A stretch of DNA of 64,000 bases from Marsupella aquatica (Eukaryota > Marchantiophyta). The notes under the pieces were generated by a model. The model made no database searches and was not told where the DNA came from. It worked only from the letters and a program-made list of their open reading frames with translations. Both the position numbers and the translations under genes were made by a program. The stretch covers positions 16,058,001 to 16,122,000 of the forward strand of contig OZ316899.1 of assembly GCA_973895155.1 (NCBI GenBank). Reading direction: 5' to 3'. Within the stretch, counting starts at the first letter, position 1, and each line of letters starts with the position of its first letter. Of the stretch, positions 1 to 11,418 are shown piece by piece.

Positions 1-936
1 CTCTGGTAGGGTCGCCGCCCAGCCTTTCTAGGTGTCATCCTTTGTTAGAATGGCATTGATGGGATCAACCTCCTCCTCTTCGGCTTCTCCATGCCTCCTG
101 CTCTGCTGCTCTACTGCTCTGCTGCTCTGTTGGCTTCCTTGGTGCCGCCGACCTTGTTCTTTTTGTCGGGGTGGCCTCTTTGTTGTTGTTTCCTTTCCTC
201 TTCATCTCGGCTGCCGTGGATGTTTCTCCTAGCACCATTGCCTTTGTCCACCCCTCCGTGCTACCCTTCAACTCCCAGTGCACGTTGTTGCAGCAGTTGA
301 TGGCTTCCCGAATGCCGACGATTCTGTCTTCGCAAAACAGAAGGTCATCGAGCTGATTGGCAATAGGAGTCCACAAGAACTCGGCCTTGATGAGTTCTCC
401 TCCTAAGAAGGCAAACTTCTGCAGCTCCCACAGTCGAGCGAGCTCCTGCCGTTCTCGAGCTACTCTCTCCGATTCTTCATCCTCGTAAGTCCCAATGTAC
501 TCAGTTGCCCGTTCGAACAGGCATCCCCAAAAATGTGCCGCTTGATTGACGTTGCTCATACCCTCCTTGACTCGATCGTTGGTATTTGTTCCCACCCAAA
601 GTGCTTGCCTAAGCAGCTGACAGTATTTGGCCTCCCGTAGTTGTCTGCCCAGTTCGTGCTTGCAAATGAGCCACCATTCCTCGCGAGCGGTCCTTACCCC
701 TCTCCTCCTCTGGTCTTCCCTCCCGTTGGTCACCCCTAGCCGCCGATGCTTAGCGCACCCTAACCCTAATCGTGTTCTCTCCCCCGGCGTCCTTACTTCC
801 GGCCTCGGTCCGGGTTCCATAGTCACCCTTAATTGTTTATATTTTCCTTGTCTTGTTACTATACTAAGGTGTTTCCAGGGTACACTCCTGCTTTTACCAT
901 GTAAACCGGCCTAGTGATTCCTGGCTAGGCATCACA
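1..936 (-). mobile_element. Family A LTR, copy 0 (5' part only)
   Basis: Reading on the minus strand the unit begins at 936 with TGTGATGCC, the same terminus as the family A copies at 7563, 13728, 35938 and 41520, and runs off the left window edge. It is inserted in, or has replaced, the RNase H end of the gypsy element that starts at 937. The other end and its target duplication lie outside the window, so I cannot tell a solo LTR from a complete element. The sequence matches copy #4 (31260-35938) closely by eye. Confidence 0.85.
65..826 (-). pseudogene. LTR-resident ORF of family A, N-terminal part
   Basis: A 253-codon ORF begins about 110 bases inside the LTR. The N-terminal block starts MTMEPGPRPEVRTPGERTR and contains the family signature NVNQAAHFWGCLFERATEY, followed by a charged helical stretch and a basic KRTRSAAPRKP segment that could be a nuclear localisation signal. 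Near the 3' end a short CAGAGCAG-type repeat is expanded relative to the other copies, which shifts the frame so the ORF ends early in RRGGG. The complete protein, best seen in copy #4, continues into a plant-transposon-protein-like domain and a coiled coil. The function is unknown. It is not gag or pol. Confidence 0.7.
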
Positions 937-2118
937 CCTTGGCTTAGAACTGAAGTATTTGGCCGGCGAGCTATCTGTGTGGATTACCACTTTGGAACCG
1001 TTCTTAAGGTAAATCTCCCACTTCTTCAACACGTAGATCACAACATACATTTCCCTTTCCGGCGTGATCCAGTGATTTTCCAACTTACATGACTCGAAGG
1101 CCATAGGACGCCCATCTTGGTGAAGACAGGCGCCGATGGCATAATCACTTGCGTCTGTCCAAATCTTGAACTTTAGAATTGGCGGTGTTATCATTAGCTG
1201 CTTAAGTTCCAGGAATGCTAACTTGCAATCCTGAGTCCACACAAACACTTTGTTTTTCAACGTTAGCGCGTTTAGGGGCCTCGCAATCCTTGCATAGTCT
1301 TTCATGTATCTCCGATAGAACCCCGTAAATCCTAAGAAGGCTCCAACTTGCCTTACATTGGATGGGCGCTCCCATTCTTTGATCTCCTTAAGCTTGTCCT
1401 GACTAGGCGTAATCCCTTCCGGGGTAAAGGTATGGCCGAGGAACTGAATCTTGTTCATCGCAAACTCGCACTTGCTAGGTTTAGCAAAGAGATGAGCCTT
1501 ACAAAGGCGAGAGAACACTTCTCTGAGCAACTGCTCATGCTCCTCCAACGTTTTCGAGTAGATTAGGATGTCATCAATAAAGACGACCACTCCTTGGTCC
1601 AACAAGTCATGAAAGATGGTATTCATCATCTTCATGAACATTGCGGTTGCATTACACAACCCGAATGGCATAACCAAAAACTCATAGGATCCGAACCTTG
1701 TGCGCATCGCGGTCTTATACTCGTCTCCCTTAGCCATGCGGATCTGGTAATACCCAGACCGCAAGTCCACCTTTGAAAAATTCTTAGCCCCGGAGAGGCA
1801 ATCGAAGAGGTCATCCATATGAGGTAACAGGTACTTGTTCTTTACCCTATGCTTATTGAGGGCCCGGTAATCTGTGTAGAATCGCAAAGTACCATCCTTT
1901 TTGGACACAAACAGCACGGGCGCCCCGTAAGGACTCTTACTAGGGCGAATGAACCCTTGGTCGATCAACTCTTCCAAGGCATTCTTCAACATCATTCGCT
2001 TGTTCAGGTTCAGATGATAAGGAGCTTTAGCCTGAGGAGCCGATCCCGACTCCAACTCAACTTGGTGATCCACTTCTCTCCGCGGGGGTAAACCTTTAGG
2101 TAGCTTCTGCGAGAGCAC
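937..2118 (-). pseudogene. Reverse transcriptase-RNase H of gypsy element D (truncated)
   Basis: One long ORF covers the RT core. It includes FIRPSKSPYGAPVLFVSKKD, the palm motif VDLRSGYYQIRM, MPFGLCNATAMF and the catalytic VVFIDDILIYS (FIDD form of YxDD), followed by the thumb/connection FLGFTGFYRRYM. The RNase H start IWTDASDYAIGACLHQDG has its first Asp, and VVIHTDSS follows. The family usually continues with K-Y-F and then integrase. Here the frame runs into the family A LTR at 936, so the last residues of the ORF come from that LTR. Its role was copying element RNA into DNA in cytoplasmic particles. Confidence 0.9.
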
Positions 2119-2148
2119 GTCGTTGAATTCCTCTAAAATTTCAGGAAT

Positions 2149-2530
2149 TCAACCGCAGTCGGGCCCGACCTTAGCTGACTTGACGTTTGGCTGCGACGCA
2201 GCCTCCTTGGTTGGGTGGAGATGAAAGAAGAAACATTCATGTCCACCCTTGAAGTCTTTCCACCATTGCTTCGCCGATACACACGGAGACATCCACGACA
2301 CTTTACTTACTTTAAGAAATCTTTCTTTATTTTTGGTAATTTCGTATACAACGATGGGCTCACCGCCCTTATTGGGAAAATGGAGCACCTCACCCCCCGG
2401 TTTCAAGGTAACATTGTGCTTTCTGAGATAACCTACCGACAAAATGAAGTCTACAGCTAGACCGTCTAGAATGTAGAACATCTCCTGACTAACAAAATTT
2501 TGTTGTTCGCCTATGACATCTACCCGAAGT
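2149..2530 (-). pseudogene. C-terminal half of the protease of gypsy element D
   Basis: The ORF begins FYILDGLAVDFILSVGYLR, which matches the second half of a gypsy retropepsin (the 'D-x-I-L-G-x-x-W/Y-L' region), followed by the linker towards RT. The first half, with the active-site ALVDTGA, lies at about 4290-4330. The two halves are separated by the CACTA-like element at 2534-4148. A stop separates this segment from the RT ORF. Confidence 0.75.
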
Positions 2531-2533
2531 CTA

Positions 2534-4148
2534 CACTAGTGCATTTTGGGGCCTAGTCCGATTCTCACCTTCCGATGATGCCAAGGTTTATGATTCTATT
2601 CTAATTGGATGTACGATCCAACCGTCCAAGCCAACGCGTATCGGACCTTGCCATTAAACTAGAATTGGACTATCACCATTCCAACCCAATCACAAATGGG
2701 CCGTCACTACGATAGGAAAAGTTGGATTGTTTGTCCAAGCCAGAAACAATTGGACCGCTTGGTCCGATTCTTCTCCAATGCTAGATGAATTGGAACCCCT
2801 TTCCAAAGAAAACATAAGCACATTTTCCGATCAAATTAGAATTGGAAGTTGCCATTCAATACAAATTGGAAGTTTTCAATGCGCATGGAATTGGATATTC
2901 CAAGGTTTTTAGGATTGGACAATTGTTTCCAAGTGGTAGGCAATGGGATTCATATTTGCAATACAAATACAATGAGATCTTGGTCCAATTGTTGGTGCAA
3001 TGGACTTTGTGGTCCAACTCTTTGGGAATTGGAAGTGTGTCTACGATTCATTTAGAATTGGAACCTTTGGCAAGGCCAGGGCGTCATCCCTTATTTGCTC
3101 ATGGAAAGTATTGACCGGTCCTGAATCATGTGTAGCATAGCCTTTAATTTGTAGTCTGTGTTCCTAGGATGAGAAATCTTATGCCAATGGCCATTCCTAT
3201 CTTTACAATGCACTACCCTATAATGGTTACCAAAAGTTTTCGTTAAATTGTAAGTCAAAGCCTTTTGACTCGATGAAAAAAATTCTTGCGGTCAACAAAA
3301 ACAGTTGTCTTCATTGTCATCTAGGTCAAAATTCTATATATATTGTATCCCTAAATGAACTTAACCACGCCCCAAAAGGAATTGTAGCAATTTGAGGAGG
3401 ACATTGGTTTGTTTGGCGATCTAACATTGATAGGTAAATTGGTTCCCATATGGTCAACATAGAGCTTTCATAATTGACCACGCAACCCAATGTCATGATA
3501 CGCAAGAATTCATCAAGAATTGGCCCAAACTGTGGATCTAAACGAACTCAGAGGTGTATAAAAACCCCAGGCACTCTATAAGAAACATCAAATGTGCCTA
3601 AGGTTGCATGTACAACGCAAGAGCTAAGAACTAGGAAGTTAAGCACCTATTGAGAGGAATAGTGTTTGGGATGGGTGACCTTACTTCTCTAGTAGCCCAC
3701 AATCTTGCTAAGACTTGAAGCCTCACACAAAAGAATACACCACTTAGCTAGTGATATGCAACCCGTAGAGGAGTAGGATCAGGCCGGGGCAGCGCTAGGG
3801 CCGCCAATTGGGGAAATCGCACTTCAATTTTTGATTTGATTCTAATTGGGACCCCTGTCCCATTGTAGTACAATAGCACAATAGTTTCCGATTGCGAAGT
3901 ACTTGGAAATGGTCATGCCATTCTCACATAATTGGACAATTGTTTGCCATTTCTTTTGAATTGAATGCGTCTTTCCGATACTAGTTTAATTGGACAAGTC
4001 CAATCTCGGTCCGATAACGCTAACCCGATTGTTTGGGGATTGGATGATACAATGCGACTTCAATCGGAACATCGGTAAAAACTGCAACAATCCGCCGAAG
4101 GGGTCCGATTTGAGGAGAATTAGATTAAGGGTGAATTCTATACTAGTG
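2534..4148. mobile_element. CACTA-like DNA transposon, non-autonomous, 1,615 bp
   Basis: The left end reads CACTAGTGCATTTTGG and the right end, read inward on the other strand, CACTAGTATAGAATTC, so the terminal inverted repeat shares CACTAGT. The element is flanked on both sides by CTA (2531-2533 and 4149-4151), the 3-bp duplication expected of CACTA elements. Both subterminal regions are crowded with repeats of AATTGGA(A/C) and its complement (2600-3070 and 3840-4030), as is typical of CACTA transposase binding regions. There is no transposase ORF, so it needs a partner element. It sits inside the protease gene of gypsy element D and is younger than that element. Confidence 0.82.
3600..3705 (+). 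pseudogene. 5S rRNA-derived sequence inside the CACTA-like element
   Basis: The stretch contains GAAGTTAAGCACC (3635-3647) and GGGATGGGTGACC (3668-3680). These correspond to the box A and box C parts of the plant 5S rRNA internal promoter at about the right spacing, with AGAACTAGG ahead matching the conserved AGAACTCCG. The remainder has drifted. A few dozen bases upstream is TATAAAAACCCC (about 3556). The source may be a 5S gene copy, a 5S-derived SINE, or the LTR of a Cassandra-type TRIM element, whose LTRs carry 5S sequence. I cannot choose between these by eye. Confidence 0.65.
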
Positions 4149-4151
4149 CTA

Positions 4152-5343
4152 TGCACTACTCTCGACACTATCCCCTTTGTGTCATTGGCAAACTTGCACA
4201 CTAACGGTTGTAACAACTCTTGCACGTCCACCCCAAGACGAGCTGCCGCCTGCCCACTTATGAAGCAGGCGATCGCGCCTGTATCCACCAAAGCAACACC
4301 CAGATTACCGTTAGAAGTGACATTCACAAAAATCAGTTTTTCAGGATCCATTGTCTTAACTTTAGGTATCTTCTCTCGCAACAACACCCTCTCTTTGTCA
4401 GGGACATCCCCTACAGGGACCTTGTCAGCTACAAAGGGTTCGGTTAGAGCGATACTTACCTTAATGCTCTTCTGCCCTCCACCATCTCCGTTTGGTTTGC
4501 CACCTTTCGTGGAACAATCCCTACTTTGATGGCCCATGGCACCACATGTGAAGCACGAACCTTCAGCCCGCCTCTGCTCCATGGTTGCCTGCTTCTTTGC
4601 TTTCTGTGCCGATGAGGCTCCTTTCTTAAAGTTGTCGGCCTTCCGGTTTCGCTTAGCTTCTCCATTCTGGGGCTGGGGATCCAAACCACCGGCCCCCACC
4701 CCCTCAGGCTGCTTACGCTTATTCCCGGGACCTTTGCTTTCCCATCTTCCCCCTCGAATCCCTTGCCACCCACCTTCGCCAAGTCCGGTCGGTTATTCAC
4801 CAATGTAGTGGCCTTGTCAAAGGCGTCAGAAAGCATTTTGGACTCATGATGCTTTTCCTGTAACTTTTCCCTGAGCAACGGCGGGAGCTTCACGATAAAG
4901 TTGTGAAGCTGTGTATGTAGGGTCTCTTGTCCCGCCAGGATACACGCCAACTGATTTTGGTAATAAGTGATGAAATTTTGGATATCACCCCTAAAACTCA
5001 TCTCCGTTACACATTTCTGAGCGTGCCGCTCCGGGTACTTAGTGGTGACATGAGCACGGAGACCCTCAACCAGGTTTTCCCAAGTTAACGACAAGGAGGA
5101 GTCCTCTTGCGACTTCTTCCCTGACTTGTACCAAGTCAAGGCATAGTCCTTCAGGTAAGGAGCGGCTACAGTAGCCCAAGTGGCACGCTCAACGCACACT
5201 TGGAGATGAATCTCCATCATGGAGAGCCAACTCAGGAACTTTTGTCCACTTTGTTCGTAGGCCCCGTCGTAAGTTGGAGGAGTCGGTAGCTGGTTCACTT
5301 GGAACATACTCCGTCCAACTACCATTCCCCCCTTGGGATGCAA
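4152..5343 (-). pseudogene. gag and N-terminal protease of gypsy element D
   Basis: The gag ORF (5343-4456) carries the retrotransposon gag domain: FLSWLSMMEIHL, LKDYALTWYKS and FITYYQNQLACI. A frameshift near 4700 moves to an ORF holding a CCHC zinc knuckle (CFTCGAMGHQSRDC). The same ORF then enters the retropepsin with the active-site VALVDTGAIACFISGQAA, and ends inside the CACTA-like element at 4148. gag forms the particle and the knuckle binds RNA. The element's second protease half lies at 2149-2530. Confidence 0.82.
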
Positions 5344-5349
5344 CGCACT

Positions 5350-5894
5350 CTAACTTCCCAGACTAAGTAAGTACTTAATCTGGGCCCCCTTGTTGTGTTC
5401 CAACTGCTCATAGATGAGTCGTTGGTCTTGAGTCAACGGACCCAGACCGTCGTCAGCGGTCGGGCCCTTACGGGTTGTATGAGGATGGTCCTCCAACCGT
5501 CTTTCCTTTGCGGGTCGCCTGTCCTTAGGTTCTCTTGTGGATTTTGGTGAAACCCCCCGCGTCTTGCGAGCACCATGACCTCCCGGGACTGAGGTATCAC
5601 CCGCATCATCCTGGTTCTGCTTGGTCAAATTATCCACGATGATGTCCGGCTCGGCATCATCCTCTGGTTCCGCATTCAACCCTCTCAAGGCTGGGATCAG
5701 TTCCTTTTCCGGGTCCTGACCCTCTTCCTCTGTCTCAGCTTCAGCGTTGTCATCGCTTGCAGTTGCGTTGGAGACGTCATCATCCGACCCATCCTCTGAA
5801 GGATCAGCTGCCTCCTTCCCTTTAAGTTGATGGCGTTCTGCACTTGAGTTGTTTGCCGCAGCGGTCGACAGTTTGGCCGTTGCGTCTTCTTCAT
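5350..5894 (-). pseudogene. Acidic N-terminal leader of gag, gypsy element D
   Basis: Two ORFs (5894-5697 and 5688-5350) precede the gag domain. The second is in frame with gag and separated from it by one stop near 5350. Both are charged and low in hydrophobic residues, and contain runs rich in D, E, R and K. They probably form the disordered N-terminus seen in many plant gypsy gag proteins. There is no recognisable domain and the true start is uncertain. Confidence 0.45.
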
Positions 5895-6146
5895 CTTGCT
5901 TGTAACATTTGTCTAGGGAAGTTGACCCATCCTCCTTCTATTCATCGTGAACTTGGGCTCTCCCCTTGGTGGGGGGAGCCTGCTTGCCACTCTTTGCATG
6001 AGTGTTTTTTGCCATGTTCCCAGTGACCAAATCTGCCCGCAATCGACCTGTCGGGCACATTGAAGCACTAAGTCCCCGCAAAAATCCGTTAAGATTTTTG
6101 GATTCCAACTTAGCATGACCCCGGCCCGATGTCTATGTCGGCAATT

Positions 6147-6158
6147 GCTCTGATACCA
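6147..6158 (-). promoter_or_regulatory. Primer binding site (tRNA-iMet type) of gypsy element D
   Basis: The minus strand reads TGGTATCAGAGC, the classic complement of the 3' end of initiator tRNA-Met used to prime minus-strand DNA synthesis. It lies a few bases inside the LTR boundary at about 6163 and confirms that the element is on the minus strand. Confidence 0.85.
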
Positions 6159-6162
6159 CAAG

Positions 6163-7562
6163 TGGTGGACCTCGCCACCCAGCGCCCTCACCAATCCCAG
6201 CACTCGCGCCTAAGTGCCCTTGGTGCCCGAACGCCTCCACGGAATACCTCGAGCAAGCATCCAAGTGCCTCTTGCACCACCTACAGCCACTCCCATACAA
6301 AGCCGCACTTGCTCACCTACACGACCGCTACTCAACGGTCCTCACTGTCTGCACAAACTAGCAAGCACCTCGTTAAGTAACCCCTCTGGATCTAGAACTC
6401 GCCCAGTCTAGCATCCTAACTCTAGCTCAACCGACGTTGGTAAATAGGTCAGTGATAGGTCCTCCCGATGCCATAAGCCGGAACCGGAACCCACGCCCAC
6501 TGTCCGTCCAGGACAGCTCTTTCCCTGGGCGCGGCCCAGGTTCCCCCTCGTACCTATCCATCACCAACTGACCGCCCTGACCTCAGGACATGCTCATGGC
6601 CCAATTAGCGTAGCTTGTCTCAACACGCCGGGACCAGAATGGCCCCGACTCTACCAACCGCTCCCGGTTTGCCCCACTGATGGTCTAGGGACCAAGCGCC
6701 CTTGGGAATCAGCCTCCATACCTACTTGGCCTTGCCTCACCAACACAAGCTCCCTTGGGAGAATAAACGCGGCTTGGCTGCTGTTCGGCAGGATTTGGCA
6801 AACGGCAGAGCTAACACCCGCAAACCACGAGAACCCATGGCACCCCTAGACCCAGCTGAGCTCAGGAGGGCGTAGCTCTCCTCAAGAGCTTTCCAACGCA
6901 CATAAGAAGTCCTCCAACGGACTTCCCATTGGGAAGATATCGCCATTTTGGTTTGGCGGTTTCCCTTAGTGTCGCGACCGTCGTGGCTCACGACTTCGCC
7001 CTTAGCCCCCAGGGAGACACCACTCCCCTCATATATGCTTTTGGAGACCTGCCACCCCCGGACCAGCTTTGATCCCTAAACATTTGGCCCCCAACCCGTA
7101 TCCCATCGCGCATTATGGGCCCGCCACCAACTGACAACGCCCATAACTTCCTTGATAGGCATCCGCAAGCGGAGTGCCTTAACCCGTTGTGACCGGGCCG
7201 ACCCAGTGCTCATGCCTAGGCCCTCAGGTCTGTTCGCCGCTCGGGGCCCCCGACCAGCCCAACCCGGATCGGGCCATAACTTGCGCCCCAAGCGTCCGTT
7301 GCCAATGGCGTCAACTCCATTGGCCTTGGGCCCAAGAGGAGCTCACTCCCAAGCCCATCCGACGGTCCGGACGGCCATCCTTGAGCCCGGCCCATTTCCC
7401 CTTGACCCGACCAGCCATAGGCTAGTCCAAGTCCTTAGTTTGTGTCCCCAGCTTGGCCCCTTGCCTTGCCAGTGCCACGTCTCATTGGCCACAAGTCTCC
7501 CCATGCTAAGTCCTCCCCGGATGGCCTATCCGGGCCTGGACCATAAGGGAGCTCGGTGTCGG
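6163..7562 (-). repeat. 5' LTR of gypsy element D (outer end uncertain)
   Basis: This is non-coding sequence directly outside the primer binding site. Its inner boundary ends in ...CCACCA on the minus strand. A TATA-like TATATGAGGGG on the minus strand at about 7027-7037 could be the element promoter. The outer boundary is not resolved, because a family A LTR begins at 7563 with a near-duplicated GTCGG/GTCAG flank, so the LTR may resume at 12334-12387. About 75 bases around 7025-7100 resemble 49537-49612. There is no second LTR in the window for comparison. Confidence 0.6.
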
Positions 7563-7677
7563 TGTGATGCCTAACCAGGAATCACTAGGCCGGTTAAGTG
7601 GGAAAACGGAAGTGTACCCTAGAAATACCTTAGTATAGTTACAAGAATGAGGAAAATATAAACAATTAAGAGTGACT

Positions 7678-9068
7678 ATGGAACCCGGACCGAGTCCGGA
7701 AGTAAGGACGCCGGGGAGAGAATACGATTAGGGTTAGGGCGCACTAAGTGTCGGCGACTAGGGGTTACCAATGATAGGGAAGACCAGAGGAGGAGAGGGG
7801 TAAGGACAGCTCGCGAGGAATGGTGGCTCATTTGCAAGCACAAACTGGGCAGACGACTACGGGAGGCCAACTACTGTCAACTGCTTAGACAAGCACTCTG
7901 GGCGGGAGCAGATACCAACAAACAACTCAAGGAGGGTATGAACAACGTCAATCAAGCGACACATTTTTGGGGATGCCTGTTCAAACGGGCAACTGAGTAC
8001 ATTGGGACTTACGAGGACGAAGAATCAGAGAGAGCAGCTCGAGAACGGCAGGAGCTCGCTCGACTATGGGAGTTGCAAAGATCTGCCTTCTTAGGAGGAG
8101 CATTCATCAAGGCCGAGTTCTTGTGGACTCCTACTGCCAATCAGCTTGACGACCTTCTGTGTTGCGAAAACAGGATCGTCGGCATTCGGGAAGCCATCAA
8201 CTGCTGCAACGACATACACTGGGAGTTGAAGGGTACCATGGAGGGGTGGACAAAGGCAACCGTGCTAGGAGAAACATCCACGGCAGCCGAGATGAAGAGG
8301 AAAGGAAACAACAACGAAGAGGCCACCCCGGCAAAAAGAACAAGGTCGGCGGCACCAAGGAAGCCAGCAAAGTAGGGAAGCAGGAGGCAGGCGGAAGCCG
8401 AAGAGGAGGAGGTTGATCCCATCAATGCCATTCCAACAAAGGATGACACCTGGAAAGGCTGGGCGGCGACCCTACCAGAAGAAGTGCAACTGCATTTTGC
8501 ACGGGAGGAGGATGCATGCTTTACGGCCATGCAGACCAAGAAGTACCAGGGCTTCATGGCCGGATCCGGCTTGGAAGCCTTCGTAAAATTACCATGGCTG
8601 AAGCCGGAGGTGCCGGATTCAGACTTATTAGAATTCATGGGATCATGGGAGCCTGAGACCAATTCCACAAGGGTGTATGGGAAGGATTTCTATCTCACTC
8701 CCCGGGTGATTGCCAAAGTGTTTGGCTTGCCAATGGGCAATGAGACCAAAGTAGATACCAGGAAGACCTTACCAGACAAGGAGTTCCGGTCGTTTCCAGG
8801 GCCATCAACAAAGAATGGCTTCTTTCAAAATACCTGCACCAACCCACACATACGAGAAATGATTGATTTCTTGCGGGTGACCATGCATTGTAACTTGCCG
8901 AGGGCAGAGATCGGCAAGGCACGGGTCTATCTGGCAGAGAGGCCAGACCCAAGCCAAGACTACAACGGGTACCTCCTCACCCAACTAAAGAAGATCTTGA
9001 AGGAGGAACAGCAGGTGATCGGCATGGGAAGCGTGTCCCGGCTTGGCTATCACATGCCGTTGTTGTGA
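7678..9068 (+). pseudogene. LTR-resident ORF, family A copy 1: N-terminal and transposon-protein-like domains
   Basis: The ATG at 7678 aligns with the start used in copy #4, but a 1-base deletion near 7725 breaks the frame. The frame recovers at 7938 (MNNVNQATHFWGCLFKRA) and stops at a TAG (8373-8375). It resumes in the same frame at 8484-9068 with the conserved domain: GLEAFVKLPWLKPEVP, then VYGKDFYLTPRVIAKVFGLP, then EMIDFLRVTMHCNLPRAEIG. It ends at a TGA (9066-9068) where copy #4 has a Cys codon. The core resembles the 'putative plant transposon protein' domain. Nuclear targeting by the basic KRTRSAAPRKP stretch is an inference. Confidence 0.7.
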
Positions 9069-11418
9069 CGGTATGCCAGAAGTCAGATCTTTGCCCCAAT
9101 ACTTCCCCTGCGGGCGAGGGCACCAGAGGAAGTCCCGGAGAAGAGGCCGGCAACAGAGGAGCCCAACCAGCCCGCCAGTCCTACGATCGAGCAGATGTTT
9201 CGGCCAAGAAAATAAGACTTGCCGATGCAGCAATCAGGCATGCAGAATCTGCTGAAATTGCAGGAAAAGGAGAAGAGAACGGCACCGGCAACGGCACCGG
9301 TACAGGACACTGCCCCAGAGGTCGGCCTAAGCCGACTCAGGAGGGAAAACCCCTTTATCGGAGCCAAGGTGAGAAGGAGGCCAGAACACAAGCCGGGAGT
9401 TTGAATGTATGTGGGAGCCTCCAGCCCCAAATCGGAGGCAGAGCAGCCTAAGGCTCCTGCCCACGGAAACCAGAGGGAGAAGACAGCCTGGAAGCCAGAG
9501 GAGGAACCAGGGCCCATGATCTGTGAGGCCGTTTTTACGGCAGGACCAGGAGAATAGAGGGGGAAGCCGGGAGTCCAAGTAGTGGAGGAGGCGGTGGAGG
9601 ACTACAGCAATGATAACTTTGGCTATGGGTCGGATCATCATGTTCCAGGAGTAAGAACCTATGGCCGCTTTATCCCCACGCTTCCAAGAGTAGTTCGAGG
9701 GGATCCCACCCAATAGAGCAGCCCCGAGTCCCCCCCCACCAGATGTCGCTCCCCCGAGCTTTGATGACATAAACCAGACGGCACAAAAGTTTCAGGAGCG
9801 ACTCAAAGAGGAAGAGACGGCAGCCCTGGCTAGGGAGAAAGATTTACCAGGAGGAGATTGGCCGGAGGACATGAGGCGGCTTGCCAAAAAAAGAAGCAAC
9901 CCTCTTGCCACCATAGAAGAAATCCGCAGGGCGGCTTGGGATTAGAGGCCGAGGTGGTTGATGTCGATGACTTCTACTTACTCCACCTATGCTAAAGATA
10001 GAGCCATGGAGTACGGGGAGATGTGTGGGGACCTTGCGCTCAGCATCTTTGGGGAGGAGTTGGAGCAGGGACCCTTTTTCCAGAGGGAGATATTGGAGAA
10101 GCACGAATTAGAAGAAGCGATGGCTTTGGAGAGAAGCAAGAAGGACGAGGTCATCCGGCGGCTTAGGGAGATGGAAGCCGAGGTGGAAGACCTAAAGGCG
10201 GCCAAGAAAGCCCAAGATGAGCTACGGATTAAACGGCATGAGCTAAACATCATGCAGGGGCAGCTGGATACCGCGCAGTCTGATAATCAGATTATCAAGG
10301 ATAAACTGACTCAGACCCAAGGAGAGTTGGCCAAGGCGGTCAAAGATAGGGAGAAGTGGAAGCGAGAGCTGAGAGACGCAGAGGAAGCCCACATAGCAGC
10401 CAACAACCGGGCCATGACGGAGACTCAGAGAAGGGAGAGGGCGTTGAAGGGGGAACTTGAGGATATCCGCGGAGCCCTAGAGCAGAAGGAGGCCGAGTTA
10501 GGGAAATCCTATCAGGCGATTATCGTGCTGCGGCAGGAGCTCGCATCCATGACGGCCAGCTTCAAGGCCAACCTCCGCGAGAAAGACGACCAGCTCGACC
10601 AGACTTATGCCAAGATGAATAAAATGGAGTCTAAGGTTGTTGCGGAGCTCGACAGGGAGCTGAGAGCAACCCAGGAGGAGAGGGCTACCTTAAAGAAAGA
10701 GTTGGAGGAAGCCCATAAAGAGTTGGAGGAAGCCCCGAAAGAGTTGGAAGAAGCCCAGAAGGACCTGAAGGAGGCAAGGAAGGACCTGGATGAATTGTAG
10801 GAGGAGTTGGAGGAAAGCACGCAGAAGATGGAGAACTTACAGCGGCGGGCCGACAACGAAACGGAGCAGCTGAAAAAACAGGCCGCAGTATTTAAGTGCT
10901 TAGCTTCATCTGTTCCAACTCCAATTGTGGGAACCCCGTTACCAGGAGTGGTACTAGCATAAGGACAAGCCAAGACACACGCCCTGGTGCTGGAGGTAAG
11001 TGGCAAAGGGAAGGGACCAGCTGCCGAAACAGGGAAGAAGAAGAAGCAGAAACCTTATGGGTCTGGGAGTTATACAGCTCCTCCAGCCATTGTGACCAAG
11101 GAGGTAAACCCGGCACCAACCTCCAGCATGGTCACGACAATGGATCCACCTGTCAAGGAAGGTGGGGATGGCAAGGACGAGGCCGGGACAACTATTGATG
11201 AAGCCGTGGTAGCAAACCCACCGCTAGAGCGAGCCGAGGAAACCATAGCCGGGGAGGTCGTGGCCGATACTGATGTTGAAGCCGAGGGTGGACCGAGTCA
11301 AGCCGATGAAGAGTTGACTCAGTCTGGGGCAGGTAATCTGTCAGAGGAAGGACCGACTGCAGTGGCTGCGGGGGAAGCGTTGGGGGCATCCATTGAGGAT
11401 CCACCATCGGTGTTGTGA
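9069..11418 (+). pseudogene. LTR-resident ORF, family A copy 1: coiled-coil C-terminal part
   Basis: After several frame changes (9069-9957) an open frame of 280 codons (9958-10797) encodes a long coiled coil. It starts near DRAMEYGEMCGDLALSIFGE and continues with heptads of L, E, K and R and repeated KELEEA units. It stops at TAG (10798-10800). The same TAG stands at the homologous codon of copy #4. A last open stretch (10987-11418) is acidic and Pro/Ala rich, and corresponds to the C-terminal tail of copy #4. Frameshifts make the copy non-functional. Confidence 0.65.

Larger units (their letters stand above)
937..7562 (-). mobile_element. Ty3/gypsy element D, minus strand, 3' end missing
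   Basis: Reading right to left: an LTR (6163-7562, possibly longer), a tRNA-iMet primer binding site (6147-6158), gag with a CCHC knuckle, protease, reverse transcriptase and part of RNase H, stopping at 937 where a family A LTR begins. The integrase and 3' LTR are outside the window or lost. A CACTA-like element (2534-4148) splits the protease. Frameshifts and stops in gag show it is not autonomous. A more decayed relative of its pol lies at 42409-42845, and an LTR-like relative at 49320-49660. Confidence 0.88.

Noticed and set aside
7722-7741. Telomere-like TTAGGGTTAGGG in family A LTRs (also about 762, 13550, 35762, 41385)
   Set aside because: Only two units, in every A copy at the same codons (RLGLG), and not the plant TTTAGGG unit. 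Part of the LTR ORF, not a telomere.
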